64,000 nucleotides of DNA from CALEMW01 sp964343835 (GTDB lineage Bacteria > Krumholzibacteriota > Krumholzibacteriia > LZORAL124-64-63), in contig CAYFKR010000001.1 of assembly GCA_964343835.1 (NCBI GenBank), forward strand, positions 1 through 64,000, written 5' to 3'. The notes under the pieces are model-generated. The model made no database searches. It was not told the DNA's origin and saw only the letters and a list, made by a program, of their open reading frames with translations. A program made the translations under genes and the position numbers. Of the stretch, positions 41,557-49,645 are shown piece by piece (the stretch's first letter is position 1; the number at the start of each line of letters is the position of its first letter).

Positions 41557-42744
41557 TCAGATCAAGCCGAGCACGTGATCGAGCTCCGCGATCAGGTCCG
41601 CGGCGTCCTCGCAGCCCACGGCCAGGCGCACCAGATCGTCGGAGATGCCCGCGGCGATCTTGTCCTCGGCGGGGATGCCCGCATGGGTCATGGACGCCGG
41701 GTGCTCGATGAGGGTCTCGATGCCGCCCAGGCTCACGGCCAGGGTCATGAGCTTGACGTTGTCGATGACCGTCTTGCCGGCCTCCAGTCCGCCCTTCACG
41801 CCGAACGACATCACCGCGCCGGGGCCGTCCATCTGCCGCTCCGCCAGCTCGTGCTGGGGATGGCTGGGCAGGCCGGGGAAGCGGATCCAGTCCACCTTGG
41901 GGTGCTTCTCCAGGTGCTCGGCGATGACCATGGCGTTGGCCTGGGCCTTCTCCACCCGCAGCTTCAGGGTGCGCAGCCCGCGATGCACGAGCCAGGACTG
42001 GTGCGGATCCATGGTGCCGCCCAGGTTGCGGTGCACCTTGCGCATGCGGCCGAGCAGCTCCTCGCCCTTCACCACGACCATGCCGGCCACCACGTCGGTG
42101 TGGCCGTTGATGTACTTGGTCATGCTGTGGACCACGATGTCGGCTCCCAGCTCGAACGGGCGCTGCAGCAGCGGCGTGGCGAAGGTGTTGTCCACGGCCA
42201 CCAGGGCGCCGCCCTCGCGGGCGATGTCGGCGCAGGCCTTCAGGTCGGTGAGCTTGAGGGTCGGGTTGGCCGGCGTCTCCAGGTACACGAGCTTCGTGTT
42301 GGGCTTCATGGCGGCGCGCACGTTCTCAGGATCGGCGGAGTCCACGAAGGTGGCCTCCACGCCGAATCGCGAGTAGTCGGTCTCCAGGAAGGTGCGCGAG
42401 GGGCCGTAGAGGGCGTCGGTGGCCACGATGTGATCGCCCGCGCCGAGGATGGAGAAGTACAGGGTGTTGACCGCCGCCATGCCCGTGGCGCAGGCCATGC
42501 CGCCGGCGCCGCCCTCGAGGTGGGCCACGGCTTCCTCGAGCGCCGCAGTGGTGGGGTTGCCGATCCTCGTGTAGATGGGACCCCCGTCGCGGCCGGCGAA
42601 CCGGTCGGCGCCCTCGTCGGCGTTGCGGAAGCGGAACGTCGAGGACTGGTAGATGGGCACGGTGACGGCGCCCGTCTCGGGGTCGCCGTGCTGTCCGGCG
42701 TGGACGACGCGCGTGTCGACGCCCTTGTCGTGGAGGTCGGCCAT
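41557..42744 (-). CDS. Cys/Met metabolism PLP-dependent enzyme (cystathionine gamma-synthase/lyase type)
   Basis: A 395-residue fold-type I PLP enzyme. It has YQSSTFRFRNADEG, IYTRIGNPTTAALEEAVAHLEGG (phosphate-binding Tyr/Arg), FVDSADPENV, VAVDNTFATP and the Schiff-base lysine in VHSMTKYINGHTDVV. The active-site stretch LYGPSRTF has Pro where methionine gamma-lyases carry Cys, so a cystathionine synthase or lyase or O-acetylhomoserine enzyme is at least as likely. It acts in cytoplasmic sulfur amino-acid metabolism. It has its own promoter and lies 19 bases upstream of the RelA/SpoT-like gene, so read-through is possible. Confidence 0.9.
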   Translation of the reverse strand: MADLHDKGVDTRVVHAGQHGDPETGAVTVPIYQSSTFRFRNADEGADRFAGRDGGPIYTRIGNPTTAALEEAVAHLEGGAGGMACATGMAAVNTLYFSILGAGDHIVATDALYGPSRTFLETDYSRFGVEATFVDSADPENVRAAMKPNTKLVYLETPANPTLKLTDLKACADIAREGGALVAVDNTFATPLLQRPFELGADIVVHSMTKYINGHTDVVAGMVVVKGEELLGRMRKVHRNLGGTMDPHQSWLVHRGLRTLKLRVEKAQANAMVIAEHLEKHPKVDWIRFPGLPSHPQHELAERQMDGPGAVMSFGVKGGLEAGKTVIDNVKLMTLAVSLGGIETLIEHPASMTHAGIPAEDKIAAGISDDLVRLAVGCEDAADLIAELDHVLGLI

Positions 42745-42803
42745 GGGGTGGGGTCCTTTCGGTTGATCCGGGATGTGGTGGGGGCTGTGCGCCCCGACAC
42801 TCC

Positions 42804-42833
42804 ATGATAGGTGACGGAGGCCCCCTTTGCCAA
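42804..42833 (-). promoter_or_regulatory. promoter of the PLP enzyme gene
   Basis: On the minus strand TTGGCA (42833-42828), an 18-base spacer and TATCAT (42809-42804), five of six -10 matches, about 60 bases before the start at 42744. Confidence 0.5.
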
Positions 42834-42838
42834 ACCCG

Positions 42839-44095
42839 CTAATTCGCCGAGAAACCCGCTAGGATGCCTTCGAGGGTGTCCATGTGGGCGCCGCGGGCGT
42901 GGTGCGACTCGGCTCGGGTCCGGGCAGCGGTCCGGGCATCGGGGCCGAGGGCGTCGGCCCGCTCCAGGGCGCCGGCGAGCCCGTCGACGTTCCCGGGCTC
43001 GAAGAGCACGCCTTCGACACCGTCGTCCAGGCACTCGGGGATGCCCGCGATGTCGGCGCCCACCACCGGAACGCCCGCCGCCAGGGACTCCAGCAGCGAC
43101 AGCGGTCCGTTCTCGTACCACTCCGACGGCAGCACCGTGAAACGGGCTCGGGGGAGGCGCTCGCGGAGGGCGTCGGGGGTGAGGGGGCCCAGGAAGACGT
43201 CGTCGCCGAGACCGAGTTCGGTCGCCTGGGTCTTCAGGGACTCCAGCTCAGGGCCGCTGCCGGCGATGCGGAGGGCCGGGGGAGGATTCGCGCCCTCGTC
43301 CTCGCGGACGCGGCGCCATACGGCGTGGGCCCGCAGCAGGGTCGCCAGGCCCTTCTCCCTGCTGATACGTCCGAAGTAGAGGTACTCGTCCGCGGGCGCT
43401 TCGTCCACCGGCCGCCACCCCTCCAGGTCCACGAAGTTGGCCATGTGCGACAGCTTCTCCGTCGGGTAGCCCCACTCGGCGTAGGTCCGGGCGTAGAAAG
43501 CGCTCGGGCAGAGGAATCGCGACACGGTCGACTCGTAGAGCCTTCGTGACCGATGGTTCCAAGTCTCGACCGCCGCCAGCAGCGACGCCGCCCGTGACCC
43601 CTTCACGCATCCCCCCGCCACCGCTTCCCACAGCCGTCCGCCCTTGCAGCGTTGGCAGGGCTCGCCGTCGCGCAGCATGTGGATGGCGGGGCAGAGCAGG
43701 CGCAGGTCGTGGAGGGTCATCACCACGGGGATGCCGTGGCGCCTCAGGACCGGCAGGATGGACGGGCTGAGGTGGTGGTACGCGTTGTGGATGTGGGCCA
43801 CGTCGGGGCGCACCTCGTGCAGGAGGGCGTCCAGGTTGCGGGCGGCCTCGCGGTTCCAGATCAGCGACAGGGCCGCGCCGGGGTCGAAGCGGGGGGAGGA
43901 GTAGTCGTGGGCGCGCACGAAGAAGCGGTCCCACTCCGAGGGGTGCGCGTCGGCGTCGGCCATGGCGAAGGGCACCACCGTCCAGCCGCGGGCCGCGAGG
44001 TCCTCCTCCTCCTGGAGCAAGTAGCGTCCCACGCCGCCGGCGGGTCCCACGTCGTGGTAGAACTTGTTGATCAGCAGGACGGTGCGGCCGGCCAC
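42839..44095 (-). CDS. family 4 glycosyltransferase
   Basis: A 418-residue GT-B enzyme: TVLLINKFYHDVGPAGGVGR, MTLHDLRLLCP, a Cys pair in EPCQRCKGG typical of one GT4 branch, EYLYFGRISREKGLATLLRA, and the donor site PSEWYENGPLSLLESLAAGV. The start is a GTG at 44095, only 2 bases after the sirtuin stop with GGAG touching it, so translation probably depends on coupling to the sirtuin. It is separate from the main polysaccharide locus; the acceptor is unknown. Confidence 0.87.
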   Translation of the reverse strand: MAGRTVLLINKFYHDVGPAGGVGRYLLQEEEDLAARGWTVVPFAMADADAHPSEWDRFFVRAHDYSSPRFDPGAALSLIWNREAARNLDALLHEVRPDVAHIHNAYHHLSPSILPVLRRHGIPVVMTLHDLRLLCPAIHMLRDGEPCQRCKGGRLWEAVAGGCVKGSRAASLLAAVETWNHRSRRLYESTVSRFLCPSAFYARTYAEWGYPTEKLSHMANFVDLEGWRPVDEAPADEYLYFGRISREKGLATLLRAHAVWRRVREDEGANPPPALRIAGSGPELESLKTQATELGLGDDVFLGPLTPDALRERLPRARFTVLPSEWYENGPLSLLESLAAGVPVVGADIAGIPECLDDGVEGVLFEPGNVDGLAGALERADALGPDARTAARTRAESHHARGAHMDTLEGILAGFSAN

Positions 44096-44097
44096 TC

Positions 44098-44835
44098 CTA
44101 GGCCTCCGGCACGATCAGGGGGAGGGTCGCGTCGGCACTGCCGGGGATCATGTGGTCGACCCAGGCGCTCACTCCGCCCTCTTCCAGGTTGAATTCGAGG
44201 ACCGTGGCGCCGGACTCCTTGGCCGTCCGGGCCAGCCCGGAGGCGGGGTACACGAGACCGGAGGTGCCGATCACCAGGAAGAGGTCGCAGTCGGTGGCGG
44301 CCTCCACCGAGGCCTGCATGACCATGGGGTCGATGGCCTCGCCGAACCACACCACGCCGGGTCGCATCAGACCGTTGCACACGCCGCAGGAGGGCAGCGG
44401 CGGCAGGGGCACCACGTTGTTGTTCGACTCGTGGCCGCAGCGGGTGCAGCGCAGGGTCCAGATGGAGCCGTGGAACTCGTGGACGACGCGGCTGCCGGCC
44501 CGCTGGTGCAGCCCGTCCACGTTCTGGGTGATGACGGTCATGCCGTCGCACACGGCTTCCAAGCTGACCAGGGCGCGGTGGGCGTCGTTGGGTTCGCAGT
44601 CGGCGATCACCGAACGGCGCCAGTCGTACCAGCGCCACACCTTCTCGGCGTCGCGCTGGAAGGCGTGGGGGGTGGCCAGGTCCTCGGGTCGGTCGTTCTC
44701 CCAGAGGCTCTCCTCGCCGCCGCGGAAGGTGGGCACGCCGCTGGCCGCCGAGATGCCGGCGCCGGTCAGGGCGGCGATGCGGGTGCGGGGGCCGATGTCG
44801 GCGCGGATGGCGGCCAGCACGTCCTGGGTGGTCAA
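44098..44835 (-). CDS. cobB: Sir2-family NAD-dependent protein deacylase
   Basis: A 245-residue protein of normal bacterial sirtuin length. Motifs: ALTGAGISAASGVPTFRG, VITQNVDGLHQRAGS, HEFHGS with the catalytic His, zinc Cys pairs CTRCGH and CGVC, RPGVVWFGE, and IGTSGLVYPA. The pair Tyr..Arg in WRWYDWRRS is the class III signature linked to desuccinylation and demalonylation in CobB and SIRT5. It removes acyl groups from lysines in the cytoplasm. A CobB-like regulatory role is inferred from the family. Confidence 0.93.
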   Translation of the reverse strand: MTTQDVLAAIRADIGPRTRIAALTGAGISAASGVPTFRGGEESLWENDRPEDLATPHAFQRDAEKVWRWYDWRRSVIADCEPNDAHRALVSLEAVCDGMTVITQNVDGLHQRAGSRVVHEFHGSIWTLRCTRCGHESNNNVVPLPPLPSCGVCNGLMRPGVVWFGEAIDPMVMQASVEAATDCDLFLVIGTSGLVYPASGLARTAKESGATVLEFNLEEGGVSAWVDHMIPGSADATLPLIVPEA

Positions 44836-44938
44836 AAGCGCTCCTCGCTCGTTCGTTGCGTCGGTGGTCCGGATGCCCCATCATCGGATCCTGCGGCCCG
44901 GGCGTCAACGCCGATCGCCCGCCGTCCGAAGGAGTGCC

Positions 44939-45919
44939 GTGTTCCGCCGATTCGTCTGCATCATGTTCCTGCTGCTCGCCGCGCTCGACGCCGGTGCCGC
45001 CGACCCGCCCCCCGTGGCGTGGTCGGCCGACGGCGTGCCGCCCGAGATCCTGGAGCAGGCCGTGGAGATCTGGGAGACGGGCTCCGGCGACGTGATGGAC
45101 CTGCTCTGGCCCTACGCCCTGCCGCCCCGCGAGATCACCGTGGAGCTGCACCGCAACGCCGGGTTCCGGGAGCGCACGTCGGGCCGGATCGCCGACTGGG
45201 GCGTGGGGGTGGCCACCGACGCCTGGATCGCCATCGACGTGGACCGCGTGGACGCCGTGGGCCACACCCTGCGCCACGTGCTGCTCCACGAGCTGGCCCA
45301 CTGCCTGATCACCCAGGGGACGGCCGGCGCCCGCGACGTCCCCTCCTGGTTCCACGAGGGCGCCGCCCAGTACGCCGCCGCCGAGTGGCAGGTGCGCGAC
45401 GCCGTCTCCCTGGTCCTCGAAGGCCAGGTGCCGGACTTGAGGACCCTGGAGGACCGCTTCCCCGGCCCCGCCGCCTGGGCCGACCGCGCCTACCGCACCA
45501 GCCTGCTGGCAGCCATGCGCCTGGCCGAGTGGCACGGCGAGGACGTGATGTCGGAGCTGGTGACCGCCACCCGGCTACGTGGCAGCTTCGAGGCCGCGTT
45601 CCCGGTCGTGACCGGCGAGACCACTGCCGGCTTCGCCGAGCGCTTCGCCCACGAGGTGCGCATGCGCTACGGCTGGCTCTTCGTGATCACGCGCTGGCCC
45701 ACGCTCTTCGTGATCATGGCCCTGGTGTTTTTGCTGGGAGCCGTGATCAAGCGTCGCAGGACGCTGGCGCGGATGGAGGCCATGCCGGACGAGGGTGGGC
45801 CGGAGGCGCCACCCGATCCCACGCCGCCCGCGGAACCGGAGACCTTCACACGGATGCGACCGCGCACCCGGCGTGGCATTCCGCCACCCGACGACGACGG
45901 TCGGCCAACCCTGCATTGA
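44939..45919 (+). CDS. membrane-anchored peptidase-MA-like metallopeptidase
   Basis: A 326-residue protein with GTG start at 44939 and AAGGAG just upstream. It has a signal peptide (RRFVCIMFLLLAALDAGAA). A gluzincin-type zinc motif lies in HVLLHELAHCLITQG, with the third ligand Glu probably in WFHEGAAQYAAAEW. A membrane helix is present at about residues 245-265 (TLFVIMALVFLLGAVI) and a Pro-rich cytosolic tail follows. It resembles the peptidase_MA domain proteins of Gram-negative bacteria. The catalytic domain would face the periplasm. Substrate unknown. Confidence 0.78.
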   Translation: MFRRFVCIMFLLLAALDAGAADPPPVAWSADGVPPEILEQAVEIWETGSGDVMDLLWPYALPPREITVELHRNAGFRERTSGRIADWGVGVATDAWIAIDVDRVDAVGHTLRHVLLHELAHCLITQGTAGARDVPSWFHEGAAQYAAAEWQVRDAVSLVLEGQVPDLRTLEDRFPGPAAWADRAYRTSLLAAMRLAEWHGEDVMSELVTATRLRGSFEAAFPVVTGETTAGFAERFAHEVRMRYGWLFVITRWPTLFVIMALVFLLGAVIKRRRTLARMEAMPDEGGPEAPPDPTPPAEPETFTRMRPRTRRGIPPPDDDGRPTLH

Positions 45920-46060
45920 TCCCGCTGACCGTCTCGCATTCTGCGAAACGGCGCCGGAGGGCCGTTCCGGCCCCGTTCCTCCCCGTCGTGCCGGGTCGGG
46001 GCGTCCCCGGAGGGCTCTCGAGGGGGAGGAATCCCGCTCCACGACGAGGAACGTCCGGAT

Positions 46061-46080
46061 ATCCTGCACCATTGCAGGAT
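46061..46080. repeat. short inverted repeat ATCCTGCA-ccat-TGCAGGAT
   Basis: Perfect 8-bp arms around a 4-base loop, followed at 46082 by a third partial copy (TTGCAGGAA). It could be a weak terminator of the upstream gene or a protein-binding site next to the promoter that starts 27 bases later. Confidence 0.5.
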
Positions 46081-46106
46081 CTTGCAGGAAACCCCGAATC
46101 CGGCTA

Positions 46107-46134
46107 TTGACACCGGCGCCAGGATGTCCATGAT
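46107..46134 (+). promoter_or_regulatory. candidate promoter of the fibronectin/FlgD protein
   Basis: TTGACA (46107-46112), 16 bases and CATGAT (46129-46134). The -35 is perfect and the -10 is four of six. The implied leader to the start at 46366 is about 225 bases. Confidence 0.35.
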
Positions 46135-46365
46135 TGCCCCTAGCGAGGAGCGCGACGGTCGCCGATTCCCAGGCCGGCCGGTGGGCAGGAGGCCTACCCC
46201 CGGGAGTCGACCCCACACCGAGACGATCACCAACCCCTTGCCCGAGCGCAGGTTGCGCCGACGGATGTGCAGGGGTCCAGGGTGATGGCACCGGAGTTGC
46301 TCCACTCCACTCGGAACACGACTCGACACCTTGCTTCGCAACGTTCCAATCTTCGGGGTGAGTCT

Positions 46366-46992
46366 TTGACCAGGATCCGTCTGTTCACCGCACTGCTGAC
46401 CGCGAGCCTCCTGCTCGCGGCCCTGCCCGTTGCGGCCCAGGACGTCCCGGTCACCCTCCGCTGGACCGCCCCCGCCGACGGCGCTCCCGTCGAGCACTAC
46501 CGCCTCTACTATTCCACCGACGGCGCCGAATTCCGCCTCCACGGCACGGTCGACGACACCGTCACGGTGGTGGACGTGGAGCCGGGCGTCGAGTACCGCT
46601 TCCGCGTGAGCGGCGTGTCGCCCTTCGGCCTCGAGGGCGTGGTCAGCGAGATGTCGGACGTGGTCTACGTCCCCGAGCAGCAGCAGGACGACGGCGGCCC
46701 CCCCGCCGGCCCGGACCTGCGCCCCAACTACCCCAACCCGTTCAACCCCGAGACGAAGATCCGCTACGGTCTGCCCGAGTCCCACACGGCCGGCTCCCGC
46801 GTGGCCCTGGAGATCTTCGACGTGCGCGGCCAGCGCGTGCGGTCGCTGCCCACCGCGGATGCTCCCGGGTGGCACGAGGTGACCTGGGACGGGCGTGGGG
46901 ATGACGGGACGATCCGGCCGTCCGGGCACTATGTCGTCAGGCTTGTGGCGGATGGGAAAGTCACCACCTGGAAAATGACGATGGTGAAGTGA
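46366..46992 (+). CDS. secreted fibronectin type III protein with FlgD-like sorting domain
   Basis: A 208-residue protein starting at TTG 46366 with GGGGTGA nearby. It has a signal peptide (FTALLTASLLLAALPVAAQ), then one fibronectin type III domain (VTLRWTAPADGAPVEHYRLYYS ... YRFRVSGVSPFG, about 25-100), then the linker LRPNYPNPFNPETKIRYGL and a FlgD-like Ig domain ending WKMTMVK. Probably exported and processed at the C-terminus. The stop codon is inside a 29-bp terminator stem. Confidence 0.83.
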   Translation: MTRIRLFTALLTASLLLAALPVAAQDVPVTLRWTAPADGAPVEHYRLYYSTDGAEFRLHGTVDDTVTVVDVEPGVEYRFRVSGVSPFGLEGVVSEMSDVVYVPEQQQDDGGPPAGPDLRPNYPNPFNPETKIRYGLPESHTAGSRVALEIFDVRGQRVRSLPTADAPGWHEVTWDGRGDDGTIRPSGHYVVRLVADGKVTTWKMTMVK

Positions 46993-47057
46993 GAAAACAG
47001 GGCCGCCACGGACGAAACTTCTCCACATCGTCCGTGGCGGCCCTGTTTCCTCACTTC
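46986..47057 (+). terminator. very long terminator hairpin that includes the stop codon
   Basis: 46995-47015 pairs perfectly with 47028-47048 (21 bp, 12-base loop). After one mismatch, 46986-46993 pairs with 47050-47057 (8 bp). The TGA stop at 46990-46992 lies in the outer stem. There is no long T-run. Confidence 0.8.
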
Positions 47058-47076
47058 GCGTGGGGGTGGTTGACGT

Positions 47077-47102
47077 AGGCCCCGGGCCCATGCCCGGGGC
47101 CT
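47077..47102. terminator. second hairpin before the GreA gene
   Basis: AGGCCCCGGGC pairs with GCCCGGGGCCT (11 bp) around the loop CCAT, 20 bases after the preceding terminator. Possibly a backup terminator that insulates the greA promoter. Confidence 0.55.
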
Positions 47103-47120
47103 CGTCATTTCGGAAATCGT

Positions 47121-47148
47121 TTGGCGAGCGTCTCGATTCTGCTATTTT
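47121..47148 (+). promoter_or_regulatory. promoter of the giant greA gene
   Basis: TTGGCG (47121-47126), 16 bases and TATTTT (47143-47148) preceded by TGC, an extended -10. The leader to 47219 is about 65 bases and contains an imperfect hairpin (GCCACCACC with GGCGGTGGC). Confidence 0.5.
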
Positions 47149-47218
47149 GTCCCTGAAACAAAGCATCTTTCGGCCACCACCAGAGGGGCGGTGGCTTCGT
47201 CGTGTGTGAGGGTATGCC

Positions 47219-49414
47219 ATGAACCTGCTCAAGCTGAAGAAACTCGCCAACGCCGGACAGTTCGACGAGCTCGCGGAGCTGTGGCCCGAGGCCGTGGCCG
47301 ATCCGGAGTCGAGCCGGGACGACCTGCTGCGGATCGCCGCGCAGGTGCGTCGGCTGGGGGCCGAGAAGCCCGCGGACGACCTGCTGGCCGCGGTGCTGCA
47401 CGCCCGTGAGGAGAAGGGCGGCAAGGAGGACCGTCTGGAGACGGCGTGCATGGCGTCGGAGATCATGCCGGCGTCGGAGCTGCTCCGGCGCGAGCTGCGC
47501 AACCTCTACAACGAAGTCCACCACGACTACGACCAGACCGCCGCGCTGACCGGCCGACTGATCGGCGACCACCATGCCCTGGACAAGGCCGTCATCCGGC
47601 TCGAGCGCTTCCTGGCCCTGCGGCCCGGCGCCTTCCTCAGCGACCGCTCCCACCTGGAGCCGGGCATGGTGGAGGACGTGGACGGGGAGAAGGCCGAGCT
47701 CTACGTGACCTTCGCCGGCCGCAGCGCCACCCTGGACCTGGACGCCGTGGACGAGGTCATCGTGCTGCCGCCGGACCACTTCCCGTCCATGCTGCGCTAC
47801 CGGCCCGACGAGCTGCGTGCCCTCGCCGCCGACGACCCCGAGGCCTTCGTCATCCAGGCCCTCAAGTCCACCCGCGACCGCTCCTGCAGCTACAAGGACC
47901 TGCGCCTGCACGTGACCACGCTCGTGGGTGAGAAGGGCTGGGCCGGCTGGTGGAAGAAGGCCCGCCCGATCCTGCGCACGTCCGACCGTCTGGAGCTGAA
48001 GGGGGTGTCGCAGCCGACGTTCCGCCTCCTGCGCAACGTCCGCTCGTACGAGGATCGCATCCGCCAGGGGTTCAAGGCCCTCAAGGAGCCCCGCGGTCGC
48101 ATGGAGTTCATCCTCGACTACCTGGACGAGACGGCCAAGACCCGCGAGCCCGACCCCACGCTCCTGGCGGAGCTGGGCAACGCCGCCGCCCGCGAGGCCG
48201 GCCCGCTGCTGGAGACCGACCCGGGCATGACCCTGGCCTGCCTGGCCGTCCACGCCCGTGTGGCCGCCAAGGGCGCCGACGTGGCCAAGATGAACCCCAA
48301 GGCCGCCCTGGGCGTGCGGGCCCGCATCAAGGATCCCGCCCAGCTCCCCGCTCACCTGGGCGATCGGCTGCTGAACGTGGTCCTGGACTTCGTCCGCACC
48401 GGCGCGCCCGACGACTGGGCCGGGTTCTGGGCCGACGTCATGCCCCGCTGCGGCCGCATGATGAGCGACTCCATCGCCCGCGAACTCATCGCCGCCGACC
48501 GGACCGACGAGCTCTCCCGCGCCCTGGACCGCGTCCTGGACCACCCCACCGCCTCGCCGGCGGTGACCTGCTGGCTGTGGCGGGCCCGTCACTCCGACTC
48601 CAAGCAGGCCGAGGTCCTGCGCGGCCTGTCCGGCGTGGACACCGCCCGCTGCCTCGACGCCATGCTCGGCCTGATCGACGCCACCGGCCGCATGGCCGCC
48701 GTATCCGACGACAAGCGGCTGCGCACCGTCCTGGAGCAGGCCCTGGAGACCCTGGCCCTGTTCGACGGCAAGCCCGTCCAGGACCTGGTGGACGACATGG
48801 ACGTGGACACCGCCCGCGCCCTCAAGAACAAGCTCGACAACAGCGGCGGCCTGCGCGCCAGCCTCAAGGCCACCATGTCGGCCATGCTGCGCAACAAGTA
48901 CCCGGAGATCTACGTGGAGGCGGCCCGTCCCTGGGAGGAGGACGTCTACTACACCACCGAGGCCGGGCTGCAGCGCCGCCAGAACGAGCTGGACGAGCTG
49001 GTCAACGTGGAGCTGCCGGCGGTGGCCAAGCAGATCGGCGAGGCGGCGTCCCACGGCGACCTCTCCGAGAACGCCGAGTACACCGCGGCCCTGGAGAAGC
49101 GCGACCAGATCACCAGCAACGCCACGCGCATCGAGGGCGAGGTGGCCCGGGCCAAGGTCATCGAGACCGAGATGACCACCACCGACTTCGTCAACGTGGG
49201 TACCAAGGTCCGCCTGAAGGATCTGGAGAACGGGGAGGAGGAGACCTACTCCTTCCTGGGCGCCTGGGACTCCAACCCCGAGAAGCACATCCTCTCCTAC
49301 AAGGCTCCGCTGGCCATGGCGTTCATGGGGTCGAAGGTCGGGGACCAGGTGGAGTACGGCTCCGAGGGGGACAAGCGTCGATGGGAGATCCTGGAGATCG
49401 GGCCGGCGATCTAG
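47219..49414 (+). CDS. greA: giant GreA/GreB-family transcription elongation factor
   Basis: A 731-residue protein, against about 158 for normal GreA. The last ~160 residues are a full GreA: coiled coil LQRRQNELDELVNVELPAV with the tip motif HGDLSENAEYTAA, whose acidic residues reach the RNA polymerase active site, and the FKBP-like C-domain (GTKVRLKDLENGEEETYSFLGAWDS ... SKVGDQVEY). The first ~570 residues are mainly helical, with a small beta part near 140-190 (GMVEDVDGEKAELYVTFAG). Large GreA proteins with such N-termini are known from Chlamydiae and some other phyla; the N-terminal role is unknown. Confidence 0.9.
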   Translation: MNLLKLKKLANAGQFDELAELWPEAVADPESSRDDLLRIAAQVRRLGAEKPADDLLAAVLHAREEKGGKEDRLETACMASEIMPASELLRRELRNLYNEVHHDYDQTAALTGRLIGDHHALDKAVIRLERFLALRPGAFLSDRSHLEPGMVEDVDGEKAELYVTFAGRSATLDLDAVDEVIVLPPDHFPSMLRYRPDELRALAADDPEAFVIQALKSTRDRSCSYKDLRLHVTTLVGEKGWAGWWKKARPILRTSDRLELKGVSQPTFRLLRNVRSYEDRIRQGFKALKEPRGRMEFILDYLDETAKTREPDPTLLAELGNAAAREAGPLLETDPGMTLACLAVHARVAAKGADVAKMNPKAALGVRARIKDPAQLPAHLGDRLLNVVLDFVRTGAPDDWAGFWADVMPRCGRMMSDSIARELIAADRTDELSRALDRVLDHPTASPAVTCWLWRARHSDSKQAEVLRGLSGVDTARCLDAMLGLIDATGRMAAVSDDKRLRTVLEQALETLALFDGKPVQDLVDDMDVDTARALKNKLDNSGGLRASLKATMSAMLRNKYPEIYVEAARPWEEDVYYTTEAGLQRRQNELDELVNVELPAVAKQIGEAASHGDLSENAEYTAALEKRDQITSNATRIEGEVARAKVIETEMTTTDFVNVGTKVRLKDLENGEEETYSFLGAWDSNPEKHILSYKAPLAMAFMGSKVGDQVEYGSEGDKRRWEILEIGPAI

Positions 49415-49417
49415 ACA

Positions 49418-49566
49418 CGCTGTCGATGAGGAATGCCCCCTGTCAGGGGGACGGCGGCCCCGCACCTCGTGTGCGGGGCCGCCTGCGCGCTACAGGGCTC
49501 CGGACATCCCTGTCCTCCCGCCCCTTCGCGAGCCCCCCTGACAGGGGGCATTCCTCATCGACAGCG
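49418..49566. repeat. 149-bp nested palindrome (33-bp arms with inner 13-bp hairpin)
   Basis: 49418-49450 is the perfect reverse complement of 49534-49566. Inside, 49453-49465 pairs with 49471-49483 around CTCGT. Each outer arm ends in CCCCCTGWCAGGGGG, itself a palindrome. The element begins 3 bases after the greA stop. It can terminate transcription but is far larger than needed. Confidence 0.8.
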
Positions 49567-49645
49567 AGCCCAGGTCGCGGTGATCTCCAGGATCTTGCAT
49601 TGTCGTTTGTCGGGTTCGGGGTAGGTTGTGGGGCGGAGGTGTAGC

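Larger units (their letters stand above)
45920..46365. other. intergenic region with short inverted repeat and candidate promoter
   Basis: About 446 bases without a convincing gene. It holds an 8-bp inverted repeat (46061-46080), a candidate promoter (46107-46134) and a leader of over 200 bases before the next gene. Short open frames here lack ribosome sites and homology. Confidence 0.5.

Noticed and set aside
41557..42744. Methionine gamma-lyase as a firm name
   Set aside because: The active-site Cys typical of that enzyme is Pro here (LYGPSRTF), so only the broader family is named.
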